A stretch of 64,000 nt of DNA from Pycnopodia helianthoides (taxonomy: Eukaryota > Echinodermata > Asteroidea > Forcipulatida > Asteriidae): contig CM063256.1 in NCBI GenBank assembly GCA_032158295.1, positions 4,946,034 through 5,010,033 of the forward strand. The letters are read 5' to 3'. Position numbers and translations under genes: made by a program. Positions 14,040 to 26,357 of the stretch are shown here, one piece after another. How positions within the stretch are numbered: position 1 is the stretch's first letter; each line of letters begins with the position of its first letter. The notes below the pieces were generated by a model that saw only the letters and a program-made list of their open reading frames with translations, had not been told where the DNA came from and searched no databases.

Positions 14040-14162
14040 CATTGGACTTTCCACAAACAAACACTGTCTCCCCATTCTCCTTCAAGATTCTCCCTTCTCC
14101 TGACTGTTTTGTCTTCCTTAAGTATTGTGCAGACAGGACCTGAGTACCTAGAGTGTCTACAA
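14040..14162 (-). CDS. Possible orphan exon, product unknown
   Basis: On the minus strand, 123 bases (41 codons) are open in one frame between a cag acceptor and an AATG|GTGAGA donor, phase 1 at both ends. The translation (…VDTLGTQVLSAQYLRKTKQ…, ending …TVFVCGKSN) has balanced composition and looks more protein-like than other open stretches nearby. The 'VFVCGK' ending faintly recalls the NAD-binding end of flavoprotein reductases, but this is too weak to name. No partner exon was found within several kilobases on either side. It could be a lone exon of a gene with very long introns, a retained fragment of a pseudogene, or chance. Confidence 0.3.
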
Positions 14163-17149
14163 CTGCCCAGGGATTAAATAACACTTTAATGCCAGTTCAA
14201 ATACATGACAAAGTCTATGTACATGTACACAGTACATGTATATATTAGCTGATCTAGGGCAGGTTAAAATCATTGGAAAAGACTCGCCCCCCCCCCATTT
14301 TCAAAACTTAGCTGTTAATTACAGTGGCTCTCAACTGAGATCAAGTCTTATATTCAGGTTTTCTTTATTGATTTGATAAATTTATTTTACTGCAAATGTC
14401 TTTCATCTCGAAATTTAACTTTCCGAACAGTTTGATACAAATTTTTTTAGCCATAAACCACATTTTCAACTAAAGAATTTGAAGGAACAGGATCACACAA
14501 AAACAAAATCTCAAAATGGTTGGGACAAACTTGGTTCCCGGAAGTTTGAATATGAGTGAGACTTGTGGCATGGGATTGAATGTAGGCTAACAGGTACACA
14601 ATCAAAGATCATGCTACATCATGTACATTATGCAGTTATGAAATGAGTACATGTACCATGTTCAATGATTGAACTGTGAAAGATGAAAACAACTCTCTAC
14701 CCAGATAGTTTAATGACTTGGTGCACATCGTGCACAATGTCAACAACACTAACCACATCCCTACCTCCCCAGAAGGGCATTGTGGTAAACCATGGAACTA
14801 TGGGTAAACCATGTTTGGTTTGGATTTTCTTGGCTTTAGACCTCTCTCTTCATTGTTATTGATTGTCATGTTTACTTTGAAGAACTCAATTTGCCATGGA
14901 TGGTTTGGGTGTAAAATTCACACGTAAAATGGTAGTCACAAAGAATGTTCAACCCCCCCCATTTTTTTTTTTTTTTAATTATAAAAAAATAATAATAAAT
15001 ACATAAATAAACAAACAAATGGCATTTTGTCATGTTTGTGCTGCCAAAACTTAAATTAAAAGTCTTTTTGAATTTCTTTGTCACCTCCAATGATCCAACT
15101 CAAGCACAGACATGTACTGCCTGGTACCTAAAAATATATGTTTAAATGCAGGTCTGCAATGTTGGAAACAAAACAAGCCACAAGACACCCTCTCCACAGT
15201 GACTTGACAAATTTATATGACTTTGTTAATAAATGTCTATCTCAGATTACAATCCTGTGCATTGCATCAGTCAACTTGGCATTTAAACACACCAATTCAA
15301 AACCCCTGAAATAAGTCAATGAAAAAGTAATTCAACTTTAGAAGTACAGCTCAAAGGTTCCCTTTATCATGTTAATTGGCAAATTAAGCTGGATTTAATG
15401 TCCAAAATAAAGTGTAAAAATATGTGACTGAAAACCCAAATAAAAAGTTCTCCCCTAATTACCAGAGGTGCCAAGTGCCCTAAAATATCATCTGCTGAGA
15501 CTCTAGTCATTATGTATTAGAAGTAAAACTATTACATTCTAGAGAATATATGTATTAAGTGTAAATGTAACAATTAGATTAAACCCTCTTTCAAAGAAAA
15601 TGTTCAAATAGTACAAGCTAAGCTTGTATTATGAATACGTGTAGTTTGTTTTCTGGACTTGTTGGAAATTAGGATAAATGACCATTCTTTTAAATTGTGA
15701 TAAGGAATTTGTGGGTGTGTGTGTTGTTCGAACAAGCTCAGCTTGATATCAAAAACACTATCCAGGTATCAAATGGTACGGTTGAGCACTGCCACATTGA
15801 AAATGCTATATTTGGAAATGAGTGGCTGTGTTCAAATTTCACTAGCACACCCAATACATAAACAGTGGTGCAACCGCTGTGCCAAACTGCATACTAAATA
15901 TATGCTCAATGTCATGTGTGCACACAATGTTGTGTGGCATTTTCTGCCTACATTGTAGTTGCACACTGTCATGGTGTGTTTATGAAGAGTGTCTTCCTCC
16001 ATGGTACAATATAAATTAAAATACAAATGCATTATAACTCAATTTGCATAAGCTGCACTTTGCCAACAAAACCAAGAATGTTTGTTCACAATTTGCTCAC
16101 CTTTACAGTAAGTGTGTGGGAACAGTCAGTCACATTAAATCAATGATTTGTCTTCTTCTTCTTTAAGTTGCATTGCCCGTTTTTTTTGCTGAAATAGTTG
16201 TGTGTGTTGTTTTTTGTTGTTGGAGGGGGGGGGGTTCTTCTGCAAACTTATTTGGACAGATGATGCTGTTTCAAAACAAAAAACATACAAACACTTTCAA
16301 ATATGCCACGGACAATGTACAAAATACATGTAAAATGCAAAAAATGTTTGTACATACATTGTACATGTATGGCCGTTTTACATGAAATTATGTCGGAACC
16401 CAAACAATAATTCATTTTAAGTTTTAATCTACCACTGATCATCGGTGGTTTTTTTTTGTGCATCGCTTCCATAAAAGCTTGTACATTCTTGCATCTATAC
16501 AAATACCTATTTAAATTTATAATTATAATCACAATGTTGGGGTCAAATTGGCAAAACAAATTGACCAAGCATCTTTAAAAGATACATGTAACACGTGTAG
16601 TATGATGTAATTCTTTTATTTTGCCAAAGTGTGCACTAAATGTTTTAACATCTCAGCATCCCATACAGTGTAAAATACCACTACATGTAAGTTAAGTTAC
16701 TTATTCTACATGTACAACTGGACCAAGTGTATTCCCACAACAGTCAATGACATCAACCAAACATACAAAAACTTAAATTTTCCATCTGCTGAAATTGTCC
16801 AAAGTAACTTTCTGTCTGTATTACTAGTGGAAATTTGTTGTGTTAAGTTTACAGGCTCAAGGCGATAATCAACAGAGTCTGCCTACTCACCCCGCGGTCT
16901 AGTGGATATTGGTCTAACCAAGCCTTTGAGAGAGATCCTGTAACATTAACAACGCATTCTATACCAGACCCTTAAGACATTTATATCAATTTCATAACAA
17001 CATGATATGGTATCACTATACACACTACTACCTACACATGAAGTAACAATGCAATGAACTTTGCTACTGAGCTCAAGGCAACCCCCAAAAACTTGAACAA
17101 CACTAACAGGGCCAAAAGTTCAAGAGCTATTGCTTTCCCTTAGAAACCA
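14163..17149. other. Intergenic, no gene seen
   Basis: AT-rich sequence with homopolymers (poly-C at 14286-14296 and 14953-14960, a T run at 14964-14976, poly-G at 16222-16234). Open stretches near 15719-16032 and 16173-16568 overlap on both strands and show no domain. Confidence 0.4.
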
Positions 17150-17425
17150 CTTTGATGAGCATAGTTTTGCTTAGAAGCAGACTCTCAACTTGTCCCATAC
17201 ATCAGTACATCACTCGCACTAAGTCATATGGCCATCGCTCGTTCTCACATTCTGCACCGTCACTCTGGAACAACTTGCCGCACAACATCAGAACTGCTCC
17301 AAACGAGAACATTTTCAAACATCTGCTAAAAACTTACCTGTTTACTCATTAATTTATGTAAAGCACTTCGGGACTGTTGTGTGAAGCGCTATATAAGTGC
17401 CGTTCATTATTATTATTATTATTAC
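17150..17425 (+). mobile_element. 3' end of a CR1/L2-type non-LTR retrotransposon
   Basis: The reading frame at 17152-17352 ends in a pattern typical of the C-terminus of CR1/L2/jockey-clade reverse transcriptase proteins: SYGHRSFSHSAPSLWNNLP, then an arm like FKHLLKTYLFTH and a stop. After it come an untranslated tail with 'gcgctatataagtgcc' and an (ATT)n run at 17406-17424, the usual 3' microsatellite of these elements. Everything upstream (reverse transcriptase, endonuclease) is missing, as expected of 5'-truncated insertions. It is not a functional gene. Confidence 0.8.
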
Positions 17426-20400
17426 CTGCTAAAGTGCCTTGTCTTGTATGGCGACTGGCTCCCTGCTTAATTTTGCTTAGCAATTTTATTTCTTTTGTAA
17501 AATTTTGCCTTGTACAATATCTGCAATAATGCATAGTACTGCGCACACAGATCCTTGTCATTTGATTAGTCAAACATGCGTCTGGGTATCATGGCAAAAT
17601 AAAGGATGACGGCGTCATCCTAATTTTGCTATTTCTACAACCACGATGCCTTCGTATTTAAAATAGGAGTACTACATGGATAATTATAGGACGCATCAAA
17701 TGCTTTGCAGCATCATTTCAAAAATAATAATTCCTCGCCTGTTTCTCCAAACAGGGCAAGGTAGTGTGACTGCCGACTATGTCTGCATGGAGTTGTCCAC
17801 ATTGTTTAGAAGGGGTTTTCAGAGTGTGGGTGGACAAGTTTCTGTGCCTCTTTTGTGTTTATGTGTACCACAACTTGGATATGTGCATACATTTTTTACT
17901 ACTTTATATTTATATAGTTCCTGCCTCTCATGTGAGCAACCTGTTCCAATATAATATCATTAACCCAGGATTAAGATAATCTGGGTTAGGCATGGATTAG
18001 GTCTAGGTGCTGTAATCCAATTTGAGAATATACCTTTGCATGCTTAGGTAATCCACAATAATTTGCATACAAATAAAGGCACTGATCTGCTGATTATGAC
18101 TATTCCTTTTATTCAACCCCCTCCCCCAGCTTATTTCAATATCGATCTCTCTTGTCTTATCACATGTTTAGATTATCTCACTACTATCTGCAAAAAAATT
18201 ACCTCTGGAAAATAAATGCTGAATCTGACCTCCACTTTTTTACCCATTTTGACCTGTAAATCATATCTTATTTTTATTCATTCATCAAATAAAAAAAGAT
18301 TAAGAACATGTTGGTCCCAATGGAATGCACCGGGCGACATGACCGAGCACTGAGTTGGTGACTGAGAAGATGGTGTCAGATTCTACCCAAAATGAGAAAT
18401 ACAAACTACAATATTATTCACACATTTCATTACCAAAATACTCACCTCTATAAATATATCAGTCAAGTTGAAGTAGCATTTGATTCATCCGCTCACAAAC
18501 TGCCAGCGCCAATCTTTGCAATCACATTACTGCGACATGACCGAGAAAATTTACGAAAGGGCAGCATCATCTTCTTCATTGTCGAAGAAATCTCCCGTCC
18601 AGCAAATTGTCAAGAAATGAAACACTAAAGGACATTAAAGGACATGGACATCTGTTCTGTGTCCATTTAGTCAAGGGCAGTTTAATCAGTGTTTATCGTA
18701 ACCAGGAAAGAGGTGATAAAATCTCCTACTCCAGTGTACAACCATGACTTGCGTAGTGGACGGTGACAAACACAACTCACACCATCCTACACAACACACA
18801 CTCGCCTTACCCTAAAGATGTACATGTACAGTATGTGGGTGTCGTATGTGCAAAATCCATAAAGCAATGCACACGCACAAAAACAATGCACGACTTGCTT
18901 GCTGTGGTCCCTTTTGTACATCAAATTGAAGCAATACTGTATTACGTCTGGTGGCCAGATTCATAAGGGAATGCGCGCGAGCGACGCAATGATATAAAAA
19001 TCATCTTTTTTTTTACCCAACAAGTAAAAAAAAAATTTGCGATAAAAGTGGGCCCTCTGTTGTTGCTGAAGTATTCGGCTGGTTTGAAGATAAGATGGAT
19101 AAAGACAATGTCGAAGTGAAGGGGCCGCGAAAAATTGTTGAAGAAGTCTGTAGTGCTAAACCTTGCTTTTGAGCAGAAATACAGTTTTGGGATGGAATGT
19201 TTGGACATCTATCCCAAAATGTTAAAAGGTTTCAGGCGTTTTAGGAAGAAAAATCAGCCGGCGAAATCAAACGGGTGTGTATACCGTCAGGCCCTCGGGT
19301 GCATTCTGATTCTCGGTGTTCTTTTTATTGAACGGACAAAAGGACCCTATAAGAGTTGTTACTTTTGCTCTCATCTCGGTGGGAAAAGATTGGCCGTTAG
19401 AAGCGTGCAAGCGCACATTGCAATGTCACCTACCACTCAAGGCCAAAGGTATGATGCTTTGGTTAACTTGAGGTAAAGGGTTGGACTTGTACAGGGTGGG
19501 TGGGGGGGGGGGGGGCGAAAAGGCGGACGCCTACGGGGCAATCTATGGTGACGAGTTCAGAGGTTGGCCAATTGGACGATGGTGCCTTGATCAGCTCACG
19601 TGGTTGGGATCGGGAGTGTCGGGTATAAGTTTTACGGTATAAATCATACCATAAAAATACACCCCTGTTTCAAGAATGCTTTTGTGGCCTATCAAGGGTA
19701 GTACAGTGAAACACTGAACTCATGAAAGGCCTAGCTTAAAATAGCGGAGGGAAGACAAGGGGTCATCTCACCTGCACCAACACTAATCTCATCTATCTAA
19801 TATCTAATATCTTGCACAGTTTGTGGTGTTCAATATAATATTAGGTGAAACAAGAACTATCGCTCCATCAGAGGCGTTTCTGACTGCCACAGATCCTCAG
19901 TCAACACCCAAAAGCTACACGAGGACGTGGATATCACTTTAATATTCATAATCAGTCCATTTCTGCAGTGCAGTTAATTACGAGAAGTTCCCCCGATCCA
20001 CAAAGCTAAAGTATAGTAAGTAGTCCAGGCCGATTTCCTACCTCCCGCCCAGGTAGTAGTTAAAGAGCAGGACAGTTCTTTTCAGAACTGAGAAGTCTCC
20101 CGAATTCCGAAAATCTACTCCGCGGTAGTAGAATAAATAGCAAGACAAGTTCTCTAAAGAACAAATCTACAAAGCAAAGTAGATATTTATACACATGTGT
20201 TACCGCAAACCGAATACTTATATTGATACCTCACCATGCAATGCCTCAAAACCCATACACTCCATGACATGATTTTACAGGGCATTGAGGCACTATCCAC
20301 AGAGAGACTACTGTTCGTCTGGGTAGGGAGAAACTGTGGATAAGGTGCCTTGGCCTCCAGACCATTCAACCCCATGGTTTTTATGGTTTGAACATTCAAG

Positions 20401-21490
20401 AGAAAATGACTAATTTATTTATTTATTTATTTATCGACTGATTCTGGTTGTGAAGCCAAGGACTCTCAGAAAGCGAACTTAATCACTATACTAGCCAAGA
20501 ACCCCGTGGAGAGAAGACAATGAAGGAATAACCATTTGTCTTTGCTTTCTCCTTTTCCCTCTTGACAGATATCCTCCTTTTTAGTCTGCCTTATTTGCTA
20601 ATTAATTACCTTTTTTTTCCCTCTTCCCATCTTTGATTTTGCGTTTCAAACTTCTTGTGGTCAAACCAGCCCCTTCCCTCCAACCCCACCCCCTTGTCTC
20701 CTTATTCATTGTTACCCCTTGCTTTTTCTGTGTGCTTTCTGCTTCTCTCTCTCTCTCTATTCATGTATTTCCACTTGACTGCGTCTGTTTCACCTGTATA
20801 CCTGTTTATGTACGTCATTTAGCCTTCGAGAAAGACTCTGCAAGGGTCAAAACGCTATTTTTTGCATATTTTTAATACTAATTTTTAATAGAGAAAATGA
20901 CCCTATAGTATTCCACTTCATCCAAAACTGCAATATAATTTGTTATAATGAGTATTGACTACAAAGCTGCTTCGCATACTACTTTGGCATACTTGGTCTA
21001 ATCTTAGTGCAGTTTTTTACCAATTGGAACTAAACAGCTCTTTCGTTAATTTGTTAATTTTATTCATTCACATGTTTATTCAACTTAAAGTTAACGTCTG
21101 TCGTTAAAAGGACTAATATTGAGGTGTTTAAATTTAATAAAAAACCATCAAAAGTATGTAAGTCCGGGCCCTTGACCATGATTGTGTGTGTGTGTTGTTG
21201 TCAATGTCTTAACCATCGAGAAAGACTCTGCTAGGGCCAGGCAGGGTCTAAACGTCTAATAAAACGTCAGGCCATGAACTATTATTTGCATTTTTATGTA
21301 TACGTATACATTAAACAGTCGTTTGATTCACTTGAGGGGGGGGGGGCTGAATGGAGCCCACGATATACACACACATTAAACAGCCGTTACTCAACCATCA
21401 CGCCGCATCTGATCGTCTTCAAGTTACTCCCAGTCTCTCTGAACCAAATAGTTTGGTGTCATTGGAAAGGGTATCAGACTACATATCGTT
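17426..21490. other. Intergenic, no gene supported
   Basis: Holds a poly-G tract (19499-19514), a (TTTA)n run (20406-20433), a short TC run near 20741-20757 and moderately CpG-bearing DNA at about 18960-19640. The open stretch at 19135-19476 (plus, 113 codons) lies in that CpG patch, but I recognise no domain. Two copies of a short dispersed motif occur (see 20827 and 21214). Confidence 0.4.
20827..21262 (+). repeat. Pair of 'gagaaagactctgc' dispersed repeat motifs
   Basis: The motif CGAGAAAGACTCTGCAAGGG at 20825-20844 recurs as CGAGAAAGACTCTGCTAGGG at 21216-21235, each followed by an 'aaacg' tail. From memory, this motif is a common interspersed repeat core in deuterostome invertebrate genomes. 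The family cannot be named from the sequence alone. Confidence 0.55.
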
Positions 21491-21493
21491 TTG

Positions 21494-21723
21494 TGCACCC
21501 GGCATGCCTGTTGTTTTGGCAGCATTGGAAAACCATAGAGAAAGAACAAAGCTTAACGAACTATTTATTGCAAGTTAATAACCGTCATAATTATCAATAT
21601 AGCCCAATTATAAATATCTCTTGATAATTTGCTTCCTTTAGGACTAAATTTCGGTCAAATTACGGTCTTTGAATCAATAACGAAGTGAGTGTGTTGCGTG
21701 CAGTGTATTTCGTGCAGTGTGCA
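21494..21723. promoter_or_regulatory. Cluster of metal response element cores
   Basis: Three matches to the MTF-1 site core TGCRCNC lie in 230 bp. The first is TGCACCCGGCA at 21494-21504 on the plus strand, which also keeps the GGC extension of the full consensus. The other two are GCGTGCA (21696-21702) and GTGTGCA (21717-21723), which are the core read on the minus strand. They sit just upstream of the presumed first exon of the zinc exporter. ZnT1 genes of vertebrates are induced by zinc through MTF-1, so this placement makes sense. Chance matches to a 7-base core are frequent. The first site is the most convincing. Confidence 0.5.
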
Positions 21724-21739
21724 AACTGCGGAGTGTCGT

Positions 21740-21999
21740 GCTGAAAATGTCAGCTACGCTACCTTCTTTTTTTGACTGGGCAGCAGCGATTAATCATCAC
21801 GCATTTCGTACTGTCTGCAAAACAACAAAGACGGGTTAAAAAATATATCTTGTGCAACATCGAGGAACATTGAAAGGATCAGATATTCATTGCAAGGATT
21901 TGAAGAGCTCATAAACGCAGTCTTTAGTCTCCGTGTTGGACTTGATTTCACTGCCGCGTCTGCTGAACGTTTGACGGCTCACTATTCACTGGAAACCCG
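21740..21999 (+). other. Probable 5' UTR first exon of the ZnT1-type gene
   Basis: A stretch with more CpG than its surroundings ends in a strong donor, AACCCG|GTAAGTATGG, with the intron starting at 22000. The next acceptor that leads to the zinc-transporter start codon is at 26140-26141, so this would be a non-coding exon spliced across a 4.1 kb intron. The 5' edge is not visible and 21740 is only a guess. Without transcript data the link to the downstream gene is inference from the donor, the CpG content and the upstream metal-response sites. Confidence 0.4.
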
Positions 22000-24031
22000 G
22001 TAAGTATGGTCCGTAGGTCGGGTACAAAATCCATACGACAAATACACAATGATTCAAAACGGTGACCGTTCTGAACCCATGGTCCAATGTTCTTCTGTAA
22101 TTATCGGAATTATTTAGGAACTATTTAGACATGTTAAACACGTATTGTTATAAAACTTATTTATAGCCCCATATCCCCATAAACATGAAAAATAGGGCCA
22201 ATCCTCGAACCTCGTAATCATAATCATAAATTTTCAAATGTCATAATATTAATACATGGATTAATCACATGGATTGTAATCACAGTATACACTTATTGGA
22301 CATTGTCATTTTGCATCGCCAATAATACTCTGCTCTTGGCAATTTTCAACCATGTTTCTCATTGGTGGCTGGGAATTTTCTGTGATAAAATAAAAATTGT
22401 TAAAATACGTTAAAATAAAAATCTTAGGTGATATGTCTTGGCTTGGGATGTATGTTGGCAGGCTTGTAAATTTGGTTAATTTAAATGTTTAAAAAATCCC
22501 TGCTGAGCTGAGGTAAATTTACAAAAGATGATGTAATCATTTTGTAAAATTTTGACCTTTAGAATAAAATGTTCTGTTCTTTGAAATGCTGTTGTATTTA
22601 CTATTTAGATTCTTTTTCACATTTCTAAAAAATACTTACCTTTGAAAGAAGACATTTTTACCTCAAAAACAAGTTTTTTAATATTGCGTCCATTATAAAA
22701 ACAGAAAATATGAGGGTACATTGAGCAAGGTAAGGTGCACTCTCAACATGTGTACAAATCCTCCAATGTAGTTGGGTTGTGACAAAGCGTGTTACTGTTA
22801 GTGGTAGGGTTTAAAAGAATTTTGGACCCTTGCTCAGAATTTGGTTTAATGAATTGTAAGATTATGAAGTAGCTACTAACAGTGAGTTTCATATAAAGTA
22901 AATTTATAAAGCAATCAATCAGTTGTCCAATACATAGATCCTGGTCCAATCATTCAATCAGTCACTCAATCTGTCATCCAAAATAGTCCATATTAAAAAT
23001 CTTTTTATGAAATTGTGGGTTGGTAAGAAATAAATGAATAATCAAAATTCAGTTTATTTAAAATAATAGATAAAAAATAAGATAAAAGAAGATGATGAAG
23101 AGAAAAAAACCCACAGCTGGCCCAGATTGTTGTTTGTCTAAGCCAGGAAAAGCCATTGAAAACTACTGATGTTGGAGACCTTTGATCTTGAATTTCTGCA
23201 TCCTATGAGGTAATACTCATTTGTTCTTTCAGTGTAAAGGATATATTATTAAGTCGTTCAATATTTAAAAAAAAGGAATTCGAGGTGGGTGGGTCAAAAC
23301 AATTTTGAAATCAATTTTTTTTTTTATTAACATTGACTAATTCTGAATTGCCCCTAAATAAATGAATTAATAACAAAATAAACCAATCAATCAATCATTG
23401 TAACAAAATGCATCATTTCAATCAGTCACTGCTGAAATATCTGAAATAATGTAAAGAAATAACAGTTGGCGGTTGCATTGACTATAGCTAACAATTGTGG
23501 TTATAAGTTCTGGCAGAAATTGTAAAGATTCATCCACAGATTTCCTCCAAAGTTGTGCATACATGTACTTCATATGTACAGTACATGTACATATACATGT
23601 ACGTGTAGACCATCCCTTGTCAAACTAGAAATTATCTTAAGCTTTTGCTTTTTATGTACGTACATCAGTTTTTGAATGTTATACGAGAAGTCGGGTCTTT
23701 CATGTTTGTCATTTAAGATGTTATGTAGGCCTGTACATTGATATTTTACTGAAAAAATTGTTCATACAATTTGTGAAAAACCAGCTTAAACTGAAGACAT
23801 GAAAATGAATTCAAACATCAGCAATTGAAAAGGTTTACAACAGTGTGTTTCATGAAAGATTCAAATCGCTTGCAAAACCTTTAGGTTGCAGAAACGGATG
23901 GCACACTTAGGCTCTCTAAGCAAGTTTATGATGATTTGCTTGTCGTGTATATGTACAATTTATGTAGATGTATCAAGAAAACATTTATAGTTTCATGTTT
24001 TGCCTGAATCCACAGGTATGTTTTGAACTAT

Positions 24032-24424
24032 TTAAAGGAACATTACAGAATTGGTTTTTGCTAACAAAACAGTTGCTGGCAGTGTAAACACTTAATGTAA
24101 TCCACCATATACATAAACTAACAAACCTGTAGAAGTTTGAGATCGATCGGCCATCTGGGTCACAAGAAAATAGTGAAAAACCGATTACACATTTGCATGA
24201 AATCATATAGATTCAACAAATGAATAAAACGCTCACTGAGCGATAAACTCCAATCGGAAAATTAGCTTATTCATTTCTCATCAAATATGGCGTTTCAGAC
24301 AGAAATATTTCAAGGGATGTTTTCTACTATCATCATCATTAGACCGTGTAAGTTTTATGTAAATCTGTGATAAAAAGTATATTTTACAAGTTTTTTTTTT
24401 ACCAATTCTGTAATGTCCCTTTAA
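24032..24424. mobile_element. TTAA-flanked MITE, family A copy 1
   Basis: A 393 bp element. The left end AGGAACATTACAGAATTGGT and the right end, read on the other strand as AGGGACATTACAGAATTGGT, match at 19 of 20 bases, and both are bounded by TTAA. A near-identical copy lies at 30461-30851. There is no coding capacity. TTAA flanks are typical of piggyBac-type insertion, although a TTA-duplicating PIF/Harbinger element would look similar. Confidence 0.8.
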
Positions 24425-25680
24425 CAAACAGCAATTCCACTTGAAATCATTTTTGCTGTTGAGAAAAATGCATGAAACCTTTATCAATCTTCGCATTTCA
24501 TGCTTGAAGGCCCTAAATATACAACAAGGCCTTGGTCTATTGTACGAGCCATCTGTAAAGTGCAACCAAAAATGTTTCAGTGAGCCAAAAATCACCATCG
24601 AACCAAAACTACCAATTGGTATTTACACAAGCCGGGTAGCCCGACAGATAAACATACAAGCACTACTTCTATTTATTGCTGTGAAGAATACTTTTCACAT
24701 CCAAAGTCAGAATTGTTTACCCAGTCAGAATAATAAACAGCAGTTGAAACCCAATAAAAGCTAATAAAATGTTTTGCTGTTGTGTTAAAGGTTCTGTTGA
24801 TCACAGCCATTTAACTCATAGAAGATTTTCATTTTAAAACAGATAGGATAATTCCCAATTTGTTCCAATTATGTACATACAATAATGGTAGGGTCATGGT
24901 TTGGTAATAATCCCAAAATAAAATGATGTAATCTCTATCCGAAAGCAAAAGCACACTTTTTATAAAGATTGTAATGGTAGTACTAGTACAATGTAAGCAT
25001 CCTGCAAAATCAATTTGTCTGATAATGCCCCCGTTGATCAGAAATCAGTAAACACATTGGAGTGTGAGAAACTAAGATTCATGCATGAATTGTTTCTCAG
25101 ATTTCTGAGGGTTAGCATCCGTTCTCGATTGCTGCGGCCAGAGATGCGGTTGGTACCCACTGTCACCTCGCTAAATGTGGATGGATTCAATGTTTGTGTG
25201 AAAATACCTTGACAAATTTTTGCTGTTTTCTCAGCAAGTACACACTGTATTCAGTTCAAACTTTTACAGGTGACTTTTAATGTATCTTCCTTTATAATTT
25301 TGCCTATAAATAAAGCTGTCTTTCAGTGATACTCAGTTAAAACAACCTTAAATTTGACCTTTTGACAGACGAAAAATTCCTCCTCGGAATGTAAAGACCC
25401 ATTGGTTGTTGAAATCCAATGATGTCATGTATCAAATATTGCTCTGAAAAAGCCAGGAATGAACCAAAACATTCCCCTTACAAAATGTTCTGACCCATTT
25501 TTCTCAGTTTATGTCATCAGATGTTATATCCTAACTTATGGACTCCAGTATTGAAGTAGAAAGTAGTTCAAAGTACAAACAACATAGAGCTAGTTATGGT
25601 AATATATGTACTACTGGTGCTGTTTAGCTTCATTAGTATTGTTCTTAACCAGGACTTAGATCGAGCATGTCATTAACTGC

Positions 25681-25946
25681 CCAGGGCCCAATTTCATAGA
25701 ACTGCTTAACGGCCGATTTTGTGCTTACGTACGAGTTTCTATTTCATAGCGCTGCTAACCGTAAGCACACGAAAAGGCATGCTAACCTTCCGGTGCTTAC
25801 TGCCCGAAAATGAATGACGTAACAATGCAAATACATACATTAGTGAACGCGCAAGATGACTGCCTTATTTTCTTGCTAACCTGTGAAATACGCTTATGCT
25901 TAAGCAAATTTTTCTGCTATAGTTAGCACGAAAATTTGGGCCCTGG
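25681..25946. mobile_element. MITE of the CAGGGCCC family (family C)
   Basis: A 266 bp element bounded by CCAGGGCCCAATTT and its near-complement AAATTTGGGCCCTGG. The inside is rich in 'ttcatag..ctgctta' and 'gcttaagca' motifs in both orientations. The flanks do not show a clear duplication, so the superfamily stays open. Related copies are at 28649-29395, ~42008-42212 and 42449-42647. Confidence 0.7.
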
Positions 25947-26180
25947 TAATGACTGGCTTGTCACCTTCGAGTCTTTTTTCCACAGGAAACAGGGAAGTAT
26001 AGTAACACACACCGTGCATTGGTCAAAACACCAATATTTACTTTAAATATTGGTTATAATGCTGTTCATAAAAAATCAGCATGTATAATGTATTACAGCT
26101 CACCTATGTTTCATTCTTGACTCTAAATTGTATATTTGCAGTTATCAAGCAGTGACAGAGACCTTTGAATCAACAACACT

Positions 26181-26357
26181 ATGGGGCGTTACACTGGAAA
26201 AAGTTGTCGCTTCCTGGTGATGATGTTACTCACATCAGCTTTCTTCTTAGTGGAACTTATTACGGGTTACATCACAAACTCATTGGCCCTCGTCTCAGAC
26301 TCCTTCCATATGCTGTCAGACATTATAGCATTAGTCATAGGCTTCTTAGCGATGAGG
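26181..26357 (+). CDS. SLC30A1: ZnT1 coding exon 1
   Basis: Encodes residues 1-59, with TM1 and TM2 including the H43/D47 zinc-binding pair. The start ATG has a good context (aacactATGG) and begins MGRYTGKS, matching the very short N-terminus of ZnT1. The transcript exon probably begins at 26142 after 'tttgcag', so 39 bases are 5' UTR. The donor is AGG|GTAAGT, phase 0. Confidence 0.93.

Larger units (their letters stand above)
22000..26141 (+). other. Presumed first intron (non-coding)
   Basis: AT-rich intron-like sequence with no exon seen. It contains the inverted-repeat element at 24032-24424 and the CAGGGCCC element at 25681-25946. It ends in 'tatatttgcag' directly before the exon that holds the start codon. 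Confidence 0.4.
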
